A stretch of DNA of 64,000 nucleotides from Lenzites betulinus (taxonomy: Eukaryota > Basidiomycota > Agaricomycetes > Polyporales > Polyporaceae), in assembly GCA_022264855.1 (NCBI GenBank), contig JABYQU010000042.1, positions 1 through 64,000 of the forward strand, written 5' to 3'. A program made the translations under genes and the position numbers. Of this stretch, positions 32,578-43,706 are shown one piece after another. Below the pieces are notes generated by a model. The model had not been told where the DNA came from and did no database searches. It worked only from the letters and a program-made list of their open reading frames with translations. Every line of letters starts with the position of its first letter. The stretch's first letter is position 1.

Positions 32578-34020
32578 TCAACCCCCCCTGTCTGTATATG
32601 AAGGGGTCTGCACTCGTCCGGGAGGCAAGGGGATTGGGGCGCAGTCGAAAGGGTCGACCTGCAGAACACCCTGTAACTTCATTTAGACATTGCATACGAT
32701 CAGAGACGCACAAAACTACGTACCTGATACTGGACACTTAGTATTCCACTCGCATACGTCCGCGCCAGGACGCGCTGAAAGCCATGTGATAGCGTACCCT
32801 CGGAGGTCTTCGTCAGCAAACCCAGTGGGCAGATCACCAGAGTGACGGAAGCTAATACGGGCATCTGAGAAATAGCTGCGTCGATGTGGCTCCAAGGCGT
32901 TCCATGCCCGGTCACGTCCACGCCGCCCTCTCTGAGATAGAGGGGGATCCGTAGCGTCAGATGGCGGAGGGAAGGCGGTGGATATTGTGCGAGGATATGA
33001 GTATACGCGGCGAGCGCAGTGAAGAAGAGCTGGTGCCCGTCCGTCCGGTAGCTCAGGTGGCTGTAGCGCAAGTGCAGACACAAATATTCGAGGCGCGTGT
33101 GTCTGTTCAAGTCGAGCTTGTGCCATCGAGTCACGTCTTCTGTGGGCAAAACAGATGGTCAAGCAGTTGGACGAATAGTTGAGGACGCCGTACGCACTGG
33201 GGGCCCCGCGTTCCCAAAACTGGTCAGTCGGCTCCAGTTCAAGCCGCTTCAGGGACGATGTCGCATCTCCCATGACCGCTTGGTATTCGTGCACCTCAGC
33301 CCACGAGGACCATGTGAGATGAAGAGATTCGAGCGCAGCGCCTCGAACCCGGGAAGTCTGCAATGACTCAAAGAGCATCTTGGTGGGACCTGCACCCAGA
33401 CTGTCATAGTGCAAATGCTGGATGGCCGTCTGCGAGGACTGCGTGACCGACGACGATCGCGCGTGTTCCATGCTCCAGAAACCACCGAAGGAGAGCTCGC
33501 CCACGGCAACAAACATACGCACGACGTCCAGCGCGAGCGTCATGTCCTCGTCGTGAAAGTAACAGCCTTTGATGTACAAGGAACACAGATGGGGTAGGGA
33601 GGCGAGGGAAAAGCTGGGGCTGTTGAGCGACTGGGGTTGGAGAGATACGCCGGCCAACGTGAGGTAGCGTAATTTGGGAAGAAGTGAAACGACCGAGTGG
33701 ATGGTGAGCACATTCACGATCTCGGCGCGTTTATTGTCGAAGCTACCAGCGAGGTCGCAGCCGAGAGTGAGGTCTTGTATGTGAGCGCGGATATCGGGGT
33801 ACATCTTCAGGGAGGTGATGAATGCAGAGAAACGAGCCTCGGAAGCGGTCGAATGAACGTTCACGGAGCGGAATAGGTGTGAATGCGCCACTGCGGTCCA
33901 GGCATGGCAGACAAGAGAACAAGACTTGAGAGATGTCTTGTCATCCGCGAGGTGGTCGATGATGAGATAATCCAACTCGACCGGAAGCTTTGCAGCGCAG
34001 TTGTGGTTCTCGGTACGCAT
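32578..34020 (-). CDS. F-box protein, Agaricomycete type, unrelated to the 14-kb subfamily
   Basis: Exons 34020-33198, 33139-32724 and 32670-32578 give 443 residues. The F-box is at the N-terminus: KLPVELDYLIIDHLADDKTSLKSCS in the genome's usual fungal form, then LVCHAWTAVAHSHLFRSV. The remainder is LRR-like with regularly spaced leucines (LPKLRYLTLAGVSL, LPHLCSLYIKGCYF, LESLHLTWSSW, LEYLCLHLRYSHLSY, LRHLTLRIPLYL). Intron 1 (58 bp, GTGCGT...CACAG) resolves an apparent frame change. Intron 2 (GTACGTAG...TTACAG, 53 bp) is optional: reading through gives a stop at 32700. The start at 34020 was chosen because the F-box family begins there; the frame is open further upstream. Expected role: Skp1-binding substrate receptor. 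Confidence 0.75.
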
Positions 34021-35307
34021 CCCTGTGAATCTGATCAAGAATATGATCGTCGTGTTATCAGCTTTGACTTTGGAGATGGAGGGAGATTCAGCGTAGGACT
34101 CACTGTAAGTTGATCTATGGCTGACGGTTTCGTGGGGGTAAGTTCGATAGAAACGGTGGGTGCACATTTTCTGTAGTCTTTATATATGCTTTAAACAATA
34201 ACGATGAGGCCCAAGCCCCGTCCATCGCCTCGTAGGATATATGCGAAGCCAATATTACGGCCCCTGGACGATATTCCAGCGTGTTTCGTATGACTCACAT
34301 GCTTCTTTGTGAGGGGCGGTTCAAGCGTGGTAGACAGTTATTGTGCCACGCGGCCACAGCTCCTGATTGGTACGTGCCTACTACACACCTACACAGTTGT
34401 AGAGCCACGGCTATGACATCAGCTCAAAAAGGTTTGCAAGCCATCGATTTTCCTGCGCTTCGAGACAGAACGAAGTGAGGTTCAGCGTGTGCGTGTTACG
34501 AGGTCCGAGGATAGCTCTGGTGGGAGAAAAGAGTGATCTTCCACGACGCGCAAGAGGTTTCATATAACTCGCCATCGACCATGCATAATATGGACCCTGC
34601 ACTAGACACATCGGAGTCTTGTGTGCATTGTCATCAGACGCAACCCCTGTCCATAGTCAGATTGACAATTTCCGACGGTCGGCATGATATAATCTTCGGC
34701 AAGAGAGAGGAGTGCGTTTCTTCCAATAGACAGCAACGATGTTTTTTGAAGTTTGCTTGGAAATTTGGGCTCTGAGGGACGCGTATACGTATTGTCAAGT
34801 CAGGGCCCACAGGAGTAGACTTGCGAAGCTTCCTGCCTTCTAGTCAGACGACATTTCGTGAAGTAGAAGTCTGTGAGGCTTACTGACGCTGTCGTATTTG
34901 TTACTGGTACATTCGCAGTCCCGGTTCGATGAGTTGTTCGAGTGCTTACTAGCGAAACCCTAAAATCTGTGGAGATCCAGACAACGTCGCACCACGCATT
35001 CGCTACAACCATGAGGTAGAGCTCCATAAATCCACTCATGTGCCGGGTTGGTGTGAATCTTGCAGTCAGAGTAGTACAGAACAGCCGTCCACTTCAGTGC
35101 TAGTAGCGGCTCGAAGCAAAGTTGCGGTCGCGTGCACAGCAAGCGCGTGTCGCATTTGGCCGCCTGTGGCCTTCGAGTCGGAGGCGACACCGCTCTCTCC
35201 TCTCTCACTCACGACTTCTACTTTTTCTACGTCCGTCTGCTGCATATCTAGCCCCTTGATGATCTCACAGCTGTCTACGACCTCAACACATCGTTTGTAA
35301 CGAGATC
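34021..35307. other. Intergenic, no recognisable gene
   Basis: 1.3 kb between the divergent F-box and J-protein genes. The pyrimidine-rich stretch at 35180-35225 probably belongs to the J-protein promoter. Confidence 0.45.
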
Positions 35308-37026
35308 ATGAGCGCACCGATTCAGTCAAGACCGCTCGTGCCACATATCCCTACTACCTGCACTCAATGCTCTGTGCCGCTAGAGTTCCCCGTACCATCG
35401 CCTGCACCACGCGCCGGAACACTGCTCAGCGTTCGCTGCTTCAGCTGTAATACCGTCATCTCACACGCGTTCTACCCTACCCAAATTCCGAGCCAGTATG
35501 TCACGCAGTCCCGGAGCTCGATGAGCTTCGGCGGGAGCGGCAATGGGAATAGCGGTGCGTCGTCATCGCAGGGGATGGCGCGTAAAGGGCGCAAGATTGG
35601 TACCCAGGAGAAACCGCTGGAGACAGAGTACTATGACCGACTGGGAGTGCCGGTGGACGCAACAGCGGACGATATCAAGAAGGCGTATCGTGAGTGACCG
35701 TCATATCTGCCGCGGACTTGGAGGGTTTACGTGAGGGAACGAAGGACGTATGGCGATCAAGCACCACCCGGACAAGAACCGCGACGACCCGCACGCGGAG
35801 GAGCGGTTCAAGGAGATAGCAATCGCCTACCAGACGCTCTCTGACCCAGCCCTGCGTAAGAAGTACAACGAGTTCGGGCCAAAGGAGAGCGCGCCGGAAG
35901 GCGGGTTCGTCGACCCCGAGGAGATCTTTTCCACCATATTCGGAGGGGACCGATTCGTGCCTATCATTGGACAGATCAGCCTCGCGAAGGACATGAAAGC
36001 GGCGCTGCAGGAGGAAGAGGAGACGGAGGGCGAGGTTGTGCAGCGCGACGCGAAGGGGCGGGAGATCTTGTCGCCTGAGGAAAGGGCGAAGAGGGAGGAA
36101 AAGGCGCGGAAAGTCGCGGCAGAGGTCAACCTCCTTTCATATTGTGAGTGAACGCTGACTGACTTGTCTCGCGTCCATAGAAAGCTGCCGTCAGGGCTGA
36201 GCGTGTGCAGAAGCTCGTCGAAAACCTGGACCGCAAGATTTCTATATTCACTGAATCTGCAGCTACTCCCAATGACCCACAGGTGACGGAGAGCTTCAGG
36301 ACGATTTGCAGGCTTGAGGCAGAGTGCGCTTTACTCTGTTTGGCTCATTGGCATTCGCTTACCTCTTGTTCAGGGAGCTGAAGAAGGAGTCGTACGGCGT
36401 GGATTTGCTTCACGCGATTGGGTTCGTATACTTGCAAAAGGCCAAGCACTTCATGGCGTCAAACCAGACCTTCCTGGGCATGGGTGGCTGGTTGCACAAT
36501 GTGCAGGGAAAATACCACGTCTTCAGCGAGACGTACGTATATGCGTTCATCTCGGGCGGCATCTATAAATTATCCACCTTAACGATCCCATAGAGTTTCT
36601 ACCCTGCGAGCAGCCATGGAGCTCAAGAGCGTTTTCGAGCAAATCCAAGCGGCTGAGCGGGCAGGAAACCTCAGCCCAGAGGAGAAGCAGCGGCTAGAAG
36701 AGCAGGCGGCAGAGAAAGGCATCCAGACTTTGTTCAAGGTGCGTCGTGCTATACCGCTTATTGCATGACGTCGTTAAAGCGTGTCACGTGTGCAGGGTGC
36801 GAAGCTAGAGGTCGAGTCGGTATTGCGGGAGACCTGCGACCGGATACTCGAAGACCCAAATGTCCCACGACCCAAAGCTCAACTGCGCGCTGTGGCGCTC
36901 ATGATTCTTGGTGAAGCTTACTCGAGCGTTCGTAAAGAGGAGGACGAGCGGCGGGAGGAGAACGAGTATGTGCGGGTCGAGACGAGTAGTAGTCGCAAGC
37001 GGGAGTCATACCGTGCGCCGCAGTAG
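35308..37026 (+). CDS. J-domain co-chaperone with DnaJ-X domain (CAJ1/DJP1-like)
   Basis: Hsp70 co-chaperone. Exons 35308-35689, 35745-36124, 36181-36323, 36374-36532, 36594-36738 and 36796-37026 give 479 residues. The J-domain starts near residue 110 (ETEYYDRLGVPVDATADDIKKAY) with the HPD motif in MAIKHHPDKNRDDP. Next comes a highly charged linker, then the DnaJ-X region (VQKLVENLDRKISIFTES; YGVDLLHAIGFVYLQKAKHF; ELKSVFEQIQAAERAG). Yeast relatives are CAJ1 and DJP1 (peroxisomal import). Ahead of the J-domain is an extension with two CxxC pairs (CTQC at about residue 18 and CFSC at about 44), a possible small zinc ribbon not found in the yeast proteins as I know them. Intron 1 uses an AAG acceptor and intron 2 a GTCAAC donor, both inferred from frame and minimum intron length. 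Confidence 0.88.
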
Positions 37027-37621
37027 ACGGGCGGGTCTGGACTGTGCTCGGGATGCACGATATGTGCTCTGCTGTCTGTGGTACTTTATATTGACCCTAG
37101 TGTCGTAGATGCGATGTAGCTATATCATTCACGATCGTGAGGGTGTGCTCCTTGCTGACTTGCACGGCGAGTAGAGCACAAGCTGCAGTACTATGAGACG
37201 TCCAGCTATCGTTCTGCAGACTGTCTGCTACGCTTCACCAATGACATACGGGATAGACCGTACTTCGTCCAATAATATGGGGCAAAGCCGGCAGCCCGAG
37301 GCCTGAACCCGTACGTTGAGCTACTTCCAGCTCATTGATATGCTTCCTGGTGGCCTTCTCCCGGGCTGTGCCCCGGCTTTATCTCCATTCTCTCCAACCA
37401 CCTCCCTTTTCTCCGCATTCACTTCTGCTCCACGTAGCCCGTGGCTGGGAGTTACCGAAGTACTTAGCCTGAGGTAGACGAACCGCTATGCCCATATTGG
37501 GACATTCACGTGGCGTATATCTTGCCGAGCGAGTCAGATCCTTCAGATCTGCGGTTAGTTACAGTCTGACGTCCTTCGCTCCTACCTACCCACCACTCGC
37601 TCGTACGATCTATCTGACAGG
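37027..37621. other. Intergenic; promoter region of the TyrRS gene
   Basis: 595 bp; pyrimidine-rich tract at about 37375-37435. No gene. Confidence 0.5.
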
Positions 37622-39277
37622 ATGGCGGAAGCGAAGTTCGAGCTCATCACCAGACGACTGCAAGAGGTGCTCGGCGCGGACCTCATCAAAACGATCCTGA
37701 CGCAGGGCGGAACACCAAAGTGCTACTGGGGTACGTTCGATCCTCCTCCTCCGCTGCAAATGATAGCGTGCGTGGCTATATACTCACGGAAAACCTTCAC
37801 TGCAGGAACTGCACCGACTGGACGACGTGCGCCGTTCTCTCTGACCTGTTAATCCCTCGCTTGCTCAATGCGGCGCCCGTGCAGCACACATCGGATACTT
37901 CGTGCCGCTCACCAAAATCGCGGACTTCCTGCGCGCTGGTGTCCATGTCACGATCTTGCTAGCCGGTGAGTATTGAGGAGAACGTTACGACAAAGATTCG
38001 AGTCTTTAAATGCCGCCGATCGGCGTAGCCGTAACCTCCCATTTGCTCACCATCTGTTCACAGATGTGCATGCCTTTTTGGACAACCTCAAAGCCCCCCT
38101 TGAACTCGTCGCTCACCGGACCAGCTACTACAAAAAGATTCTTCTCGCCGTCTTCACTTCGCTAGGAATCCCCACGACGAAGCTTCATTTCGTAGAGGGC
38201 TCGTCGTACCAGTTGACGAAGGAGTACAACCTTGACAACTACAAGCTGTGCGCCATCGTCACAGAGCACGACGCGAAGAAGGCGGGGGCGGAGGTCGTCA
38301 AGCAGGTAGAGAGCCCGCTGCTGAGCGGACTGCTCTACCCGGGTTTGCAGGCCTTGGACGAGCAGTACCTCGACTGCGATTTCCAGTTCGGCGGCGTCGA
38401 TCAGGTGCGTGCAGACGCACCTCCCCCGCTGCGATCCCCCCTCACCCCGTTCGGACAGCGCAAAATCTTCACGTTCGCAGAGCTCTACCTCCCGCGGCTG
38501 GGCTACAAGAAGCGCGCGCACCTGATGAACGCGATGGTGCCCGGTCTCGGCGGCGGGAAGATGTCGTCGTCGGACCCCGACTCCAAGATCGACTTTCTTG
38601 ACGCGCCCGAGGTGGTGCGGCGCAAGATCAAAAAGGCGTTCTGCGAGGAGGGCAACGCCGAGGACAACGGTGTGCTCTCCTTCGTCCAGGCGGTGCTCAT
38701 CCCGATCAGCGAGCTCCGCATCGAGCGCGCCAAGGGCGAGACGGGGGCCGACGCCGAGGAGGGCGCGGACGCGGTGGGAGACCAGACGCCGTTCACCGTC
38801 GAGGGCGCGCCCAAGGGCACCGTGTTCTCGATCTTCAGGAAAGAGGAGCACGGGGGGTCGTTGCACTACGCATCGTTCGACGCGCTGAAGGAGGACTTCA
38901 AGGAGAAGAAGGTGCACCCGAAGGACTTGAAGGCGGCCGTGGCCGAGGGCATCGTCCGGCTGCTCGACCCCATCCGGCAGGCGTTCCAAAACGACGAGGA
39001 GTGGCAGAAGGTCGAGAAGTTGGCCTACCCTGACCCCAATGCAAAGCCGGAGAAGAAGAAGAAGGTTTGTGTGTTCTCAACATCGTCACTGGATTGAATG
39101 CCAACTGCTTTCCAGGCCAAGGTCTACCACCCGCCGCCGCCGGGCAAGGGCAAGAACGCAAAACCCGCGGAAGGCGCTGCTTCCGAGAACGTGGCGGCTG
39201 AGACTCCAACGGAGGTCGCACACTCTGAGGCCGAAGCAGCGAAACAGCAGGAAACACCCCTATCACGGTTAACATAG
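37622..39277 (+). CDS. Tyrosyl-tRNA synthetase, cytosolic (class Ic)
   Basis: Charges tRNA-Tyr with tyrosine. Exons 37622-37730, 37806-37826 (21 nt), 37885-37965, 38064-38404, 38459-39064 and 39116-39277 give 439 residues. Motifs: [20 protein letters not shown] (HIGH variant PHIG), FADLHAY-like [31 protein letters not shown], and [15 protein letters not shown] (KMSKS-equivalent of eukaryotic TyrRS). The C-terminal end is a Lys-rich stretch (KPEKKKK) and an Ala/Glu-rich tail. The 54-bp intron 38405-38458 is a multiple of three, so failure to splice would insert 18 residues. It is the source of the pseudogene at 3.2-3.8 kb. Confidence 0.95.
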
Positions 39278-40337
39278 ATGCACGGGTGAAGTCATTGTTG
39301 TATGTACGTGTACACTGGGGTCGAACTATATTGATGTCTGCTGAAAGCACATCGCGCGCACTCTTCTGATCGTTTGTGTTGGCTGCTTTTGAGGCAACCC
39401 GGGGTGCATAAACGGGCAACTTTCCTCCGCCTCTGGCGATTTCATGCGAGCAGGAACCCCGCGGTACTCCCCACAGTGCTAGTGACTCCCAATCACAGAC
39501 ATGCATTTCCTACTGGTGCAACCAAGGTGCCGGATTGCGTGAAACAGCAATGAATCGGTATATAAGATGTCCGAAATCTGGACGGCAAGAAACACGCTGA
39601 CGACCGGTGAGGCGGGATGGGTCGAATATGCTACACAGCGTCCCTCGCCGCCGGACGTCGCGAACACTGATGGAATAAGTCCCGCGAAATGGAGCGCGGA
39701 ACAAATCGTCGAATATCACCTTGATAGCGGATAGAGCTCGAGGGAATTGAGTCCAATTGACTTGAACACGGCGACAATTCATCGCAGACTCCCCGAAGAA
39801 GCTTTAAACTTTGTCACCATGTCGCATATACGTCAGCTTGCGCAATGTGTGGTTAAGGGGATAAAAAAATACTACGAATCAAGTGCATACTTTCCGGGCT
39901 AAGCTCGATCAGCTGGCCGTGCATATCCGTGTCATATCAATGAACAAGCATATACACGAACATTTGAGTACCGAGTGCTGATCATGAGTACTGAGCGGTC
40001 CGAAAGGGTCTTGCCTGCGTCTGTGAGCTTGGACCTCTACCATCCCCATCTTCACCGCACTTAAGGTCCCACTGGCTAGCTAGTAGCAATGCTGAGAATG
40101 TCCAGTCTCATCGGAGGCTGAGAGTATACTGCCAGCGCAGTAGTAACGCTATTACCGAGTTTATGTGCAAGTTGGATCCAAGTATACATATTCGAGTATG
40201 CGTCAAACGGCCCCGAAACAGGCTGTTGCCAATAGAGGGCGGCGGCAGAGACGGATGCGCGCGCGCGGCACGTTTTCGGTGCAAACCTATACACCCAGAA
40301 TAATAGAAGAGAGCGAGAGCGCGAGGAGCATTCACAG
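39278..40337. other. Intergenic region containing an orphan F-box promoter relic
   Basis: No gene is visible apart from the relic at 40015-40074. The first 80 bp resemble the sequence beyond the 3' end of the TyrRS pseudogene (3100-3240). Confidence 0.55.
40015..40074 (+). pseudogene. Orphan upstream block of an F-box/LRR gene, body lost
   Basis: CCTGCGTCTGTGAGCTTGGA and the following CCTCTACCATC-CCATCTTCACCGC match the 5' flank of the F-box pseudogene at 2000-2068 almost base for base. No coding part follows; 260 bp further the P450 duplication begins. The relic points towards the P450 gene, the same convergent arrangement as F-box and P450 at 22 kb. Confidence 0.7.
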
Positions 40338-40346
40338 CGCGCGAGC

Positions 40347-42423
40347 TCACGCGCTCCTCTTCTCACCCATCGCGTCCAGCAGCGCCTTCGCCTTCGCCGA
40401 CCGAGGCGTAATATCGCACGCGAACGGCGGCGGGCTGACGACCGCGCCGCTCACATACTCCGTCGAGGGCTCGACGGGCCGCCCGTGCGCGTCCACGGGC
40501 TTCGCGATCCGGAACGCCGCGAGGGACATCGCGATCGTCAGCCAGACCGACGCTTCTGCGAGGTGCATCCCGGGGCAGATGCTGCGCGGCGCGAAAGGGG
40601 GCGGTCAGCGTGGTTAGCACGAAGGCGGCGCGAGGGGGTGGCGACGCACCGACGGCCGAATCCGAAGGCGACACCGCGCGGGTCGGCCTGCGGCTCCTTG
40701 CCGGGCGCGGGCATGAACCGGTCGGGGTTGAAGGCCATCGGGTCTGGGTACGTGTGTGGGTCGTGCAGGATCTGCCTGTGTGGGGACATGTAGGGCGTCG
40801 GTGCAAGCTCGGGATGCGGCGGGGACAGCGACTTGTAGCACGTACCACAAGTTTGCGAGGACGTAGCTGCCCTTCGGGATGAAGTAGCCCTCATGGACGT
40901 CGTCCTCGGTCGAAAGATGGGGCCCGCCTGGCGAGGCGCATGGTCAGCAAGGGCTCGCCGGGACAAGGAGACACACCAAGCGCAGCCTGGAAGCCGCGCG
41001 CACGCACCGATGGGAGTGACGATGTACCAGCGGAGGACTTCCAGAAATATCGCATGGACGTAGGGCAGGTTCTCGTGGTCGTCGGAGGTGGGGAAGCGAT
41101 CCGTGCCCACTACGGCGTCGATCTCCGCCTGGGCCTTCTCCTGCACCTCGGGGTGGAGGGTCATGCAGAGGAAGAACGTGTTGAGCGTGGACACACTCTG
41201 CGCTCCCGCGTTCAGTACTCGCCGTTCGCCGTGCGAGCGCAAGTGCGGGACTGACCGTCTCGGCGCCTCCGGTGTACACGGACGTCGCTGTGTATTTGAC
41301 GATATCCTCGCGCTCGGGAGAAATGTCGCTAGTCAAATTTGCAGAGGTGAAGTTCGGGATGTCTGTGCCGGCAGCCTGGGGTCGAGCATCTCTGTCAGAC
41401 TGGTATGCTCTGATGACACAACCTGAGGCCCCACCATGCGCTGCTTGACGAAATCGAACGGCCTGTCGCACATCTCGTCAGCTGTCTTGCGCCACTCGGC
41501 GGCGACCTTTTTGACACCGGCGCCAGGGAACCACGCCGGGAGGCGGAGGACTGTGCAGTGCGAAGGCATGAGCGGCGGGCGCGCTGATGTGGATGACCCT
41601 GACTGAACGCTCACGCACGCGCGGGGAGCAAGTTGGCCATGTAGGCGGCGGGCATTGTGGACTTGGCGAACTGCTCTATCGACGTGTTCACGAGCGTCGC
41701 CAAAGGGTCATTTTCGGGCTGTACTTCGTACCCGTAGGTCATCATGAGCATGAGCGCAGCAGCAGACCTGTTGCATCGCAGCGTGTGTCAGTGCACGTAG
41801 AAGAGTAGAAGGAAGAAGCAGCGCATGCTTACCACTGCACGTCCTTGATGCGCTTCGAGGGGTCCTTGTACAGCCTGCCAATCAAAGTCCGAGCTTGACT
41901 CTCGACGAGGGGCTGGAAGCGCTCCACGTGCTTCTTGCTCCCGATGAACTGGAAGAAGAGGCGGCGGTACTCGCGGAACTTGCTACCGTAGGGAACTAAG
42001 ACGAGCACCCGGTTCCAGCCCACCAGCTCGCCGCCCACCGGTATGGCGGGGCGGCTGGAGTAGATCGCGCTCTTCTTCTCGAGCAACTCGATCGCGCGCT
42101 TCTTTGAGTTGAGGACCACGTAAGTCTGGCCGAAGACGGTTACGGACATGATGTCCCCTGTGTATGGGAGTGGCATGGTAAGCGTTAGACGTACTGTCCT
42201 GGACGCCTCGACTGATGCAGTAAAGCTCACCCCACTGTTGACCCCACTTGCCGAACGTCCGATACTCATGCGAGGTAGGCATGTCCAAGAGGTTCCCAAT
42301 GAACGGATAGCCCTTCGGGCCGGGAGGGAGGGGGCCCCGTTTCTTCTTACCGAAGAAGCGGATCCAAATAAGGTACACCGCTAGAAAGGCCGCGACGCCT
42401 ATGGTGGCCGGGGAGTAGTCCAT
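40347..42423 (-). CDS. Cytochrome P450 monooxygenase (P450-2, copy A)
   Basis: Exons 42423-42231, 42157-41833, 41767-41619, 41550-41435, 41375-41256, 41197-41008, 40927-40846, 40775-40650 and 40581-40347 give 511 residues. Six of the nine exons have exactly the length of those in P450-1 and all phases agree, so the two are paralogues. Landmarks: anchor ATIGVAAFLAVYLIWIRFF, hinge GPLPPGPKGYPFIGN, I-helix YTGGAETQSVSTLNTFF (Glu where P450-1 has Asp), ExxR in LEVLRWY, haem loop FGFGRRICPGMHLA. The gene is open throughout. Relative to copy B it encodes Ser instead of Thr at two positions in the last exon (EYVSGAVVSPPP). The last 9 bp past the stop codon are the edge of the duplication. Confidence 0.9.
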
Positions 42424-43613
42424 GGTCGTCCAGATGGGAGCAAGGAGGCGGGGAAAAGGTGGCTCACCGCAGAGGATGAGGTGTACTTATCTGTGTTCAT
42501 AAGTGAAACACGGGAGACAAGCGCAGCGCCGCAGGACCCTGACAGCCGCCAAACCTCTGCAGCGTGGCCGCCAATAGCCAATTGCCATTGAATTGGATGG
42601 GCGGGCAATGCAAGCTCCGTCGTTGACGTTAATCCTCGACGGGAAGACACTGATGCCCGGTCGGCAGCCAACTCTAGCGAGTAGATGGGTTGTCTTCCTC
42701 ACGTACACAGGGCGATGTTGAGCTAAAGTCCGAATGAGTGCCATAAGATGAACACGCACTTCAGAAGAGCGCCTCGGAATTCCCAGATATCCCCATATGT
42801 CGCGACCTCCGGATCCGGAGTACTTGGTCCGCGGCGCGCGCTGCCGGGCACCAATAAGTAATCCACTCGCAGTCATTGTCGGCCCTCGGAAGCTGTAGTG
42901 TAACAAGTTAATGGCAATTAACGCAGACCTGGCGACGGCCAAGAAAATCTCGGACTGTTCACGTCAAAATGAACGGGCTTGTCACGGTCATTGGCAAGCT
43001 TGGCTGCAGCCTGCCGTAGATAAACGGGGAGAGCCGCGCCACATAAGCACCAGTACACACAGCTTCGGGACGTACGTGTTCGATGCAGTCAAATGACGTC
43101 AAATAGCCCATTCGTTGCTCGCTCACTCACACGCTGCAGCGCGCGATACTGTGCATAGAGTCAGACACAAAGTCCCGGAGGGCAGTGCGCGGGTAGGCTC
43201 CTAGGCCTAAACCAGCCTCACGCACGGAGAAGCACAATCGTTATGTGCCGGGCTCGACGGGGTCTAACTTACTAAACTTGAATGCACCCTTCACGCCCGC
43301 GCGACCACCGGCGCAAGCTCGGGCGGGTGTTTCGAATCTTGCTGTATCATATCCGGCCTACGAGCTCGAGGGGCACGCGCGCGGATGACGGAGGTGGCGT
43401 TGCTTGCGGTACGCCGCCCGGGATATCTTCTGCCGTCTAGTCTAATAGATAGGTAGCCTCAGTCAACTGCATTGTGGTGGGAGAGCTAGCGCCTTGGTCG
43501 TCTACAACGGACCTTCAGTGAAGATCATCGACGGAAATGGCCAAGAAAGATGTAGGCGGCAAACTCGCTTCAACTTGAACTTGTCGTGTTCGGCGCTTAT
43601 ATTTTGACGTTGA
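42424..43613. other. P450-2 copy A upstream region, no recognisable gene
   Basis: Only short open frames. A repeat of this region is at 55939-57128. Confidence 0.5.
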
Positions 43614-43639
43614 GAAGCACGGCCACGTGACCGTGCTTC
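43614..43639. repeat. 26-bp near-perfect palindrome centred on CACGTG (copy A)
   Basis: GAAGCACGG-C-CACGTG-A-CCGTGCTTC; a single mismatched pair flanks the CACGTG core, an E-box-type sequence. It is followed within 35 bp by long T-runs. The same palindrome is at 57129-57154. Confidence 0.75.
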
Positions 43640-43671
43640 CTCGTCGTAGCGCGTCCGCGTCTGTCCGCACC

Positions 43672-43706
43672 TTTTTTTTTTCTTTTTTTGCTTGTCTTTT
43701 TTTTTT
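43672..43706. repeat. Poly-T tract (copy A)
   Basis: T10-C-T7-GCTTGTC-T10 on the plus strand, followed by GGTGGAGAGCC. On the minus strand this is an A-rich tail, so a non-LTR retroelement 3' end oriented leftwards is possible, but no reverse transcriptase is visible to its right. Copy B has one more T. Confidence 0.6.
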
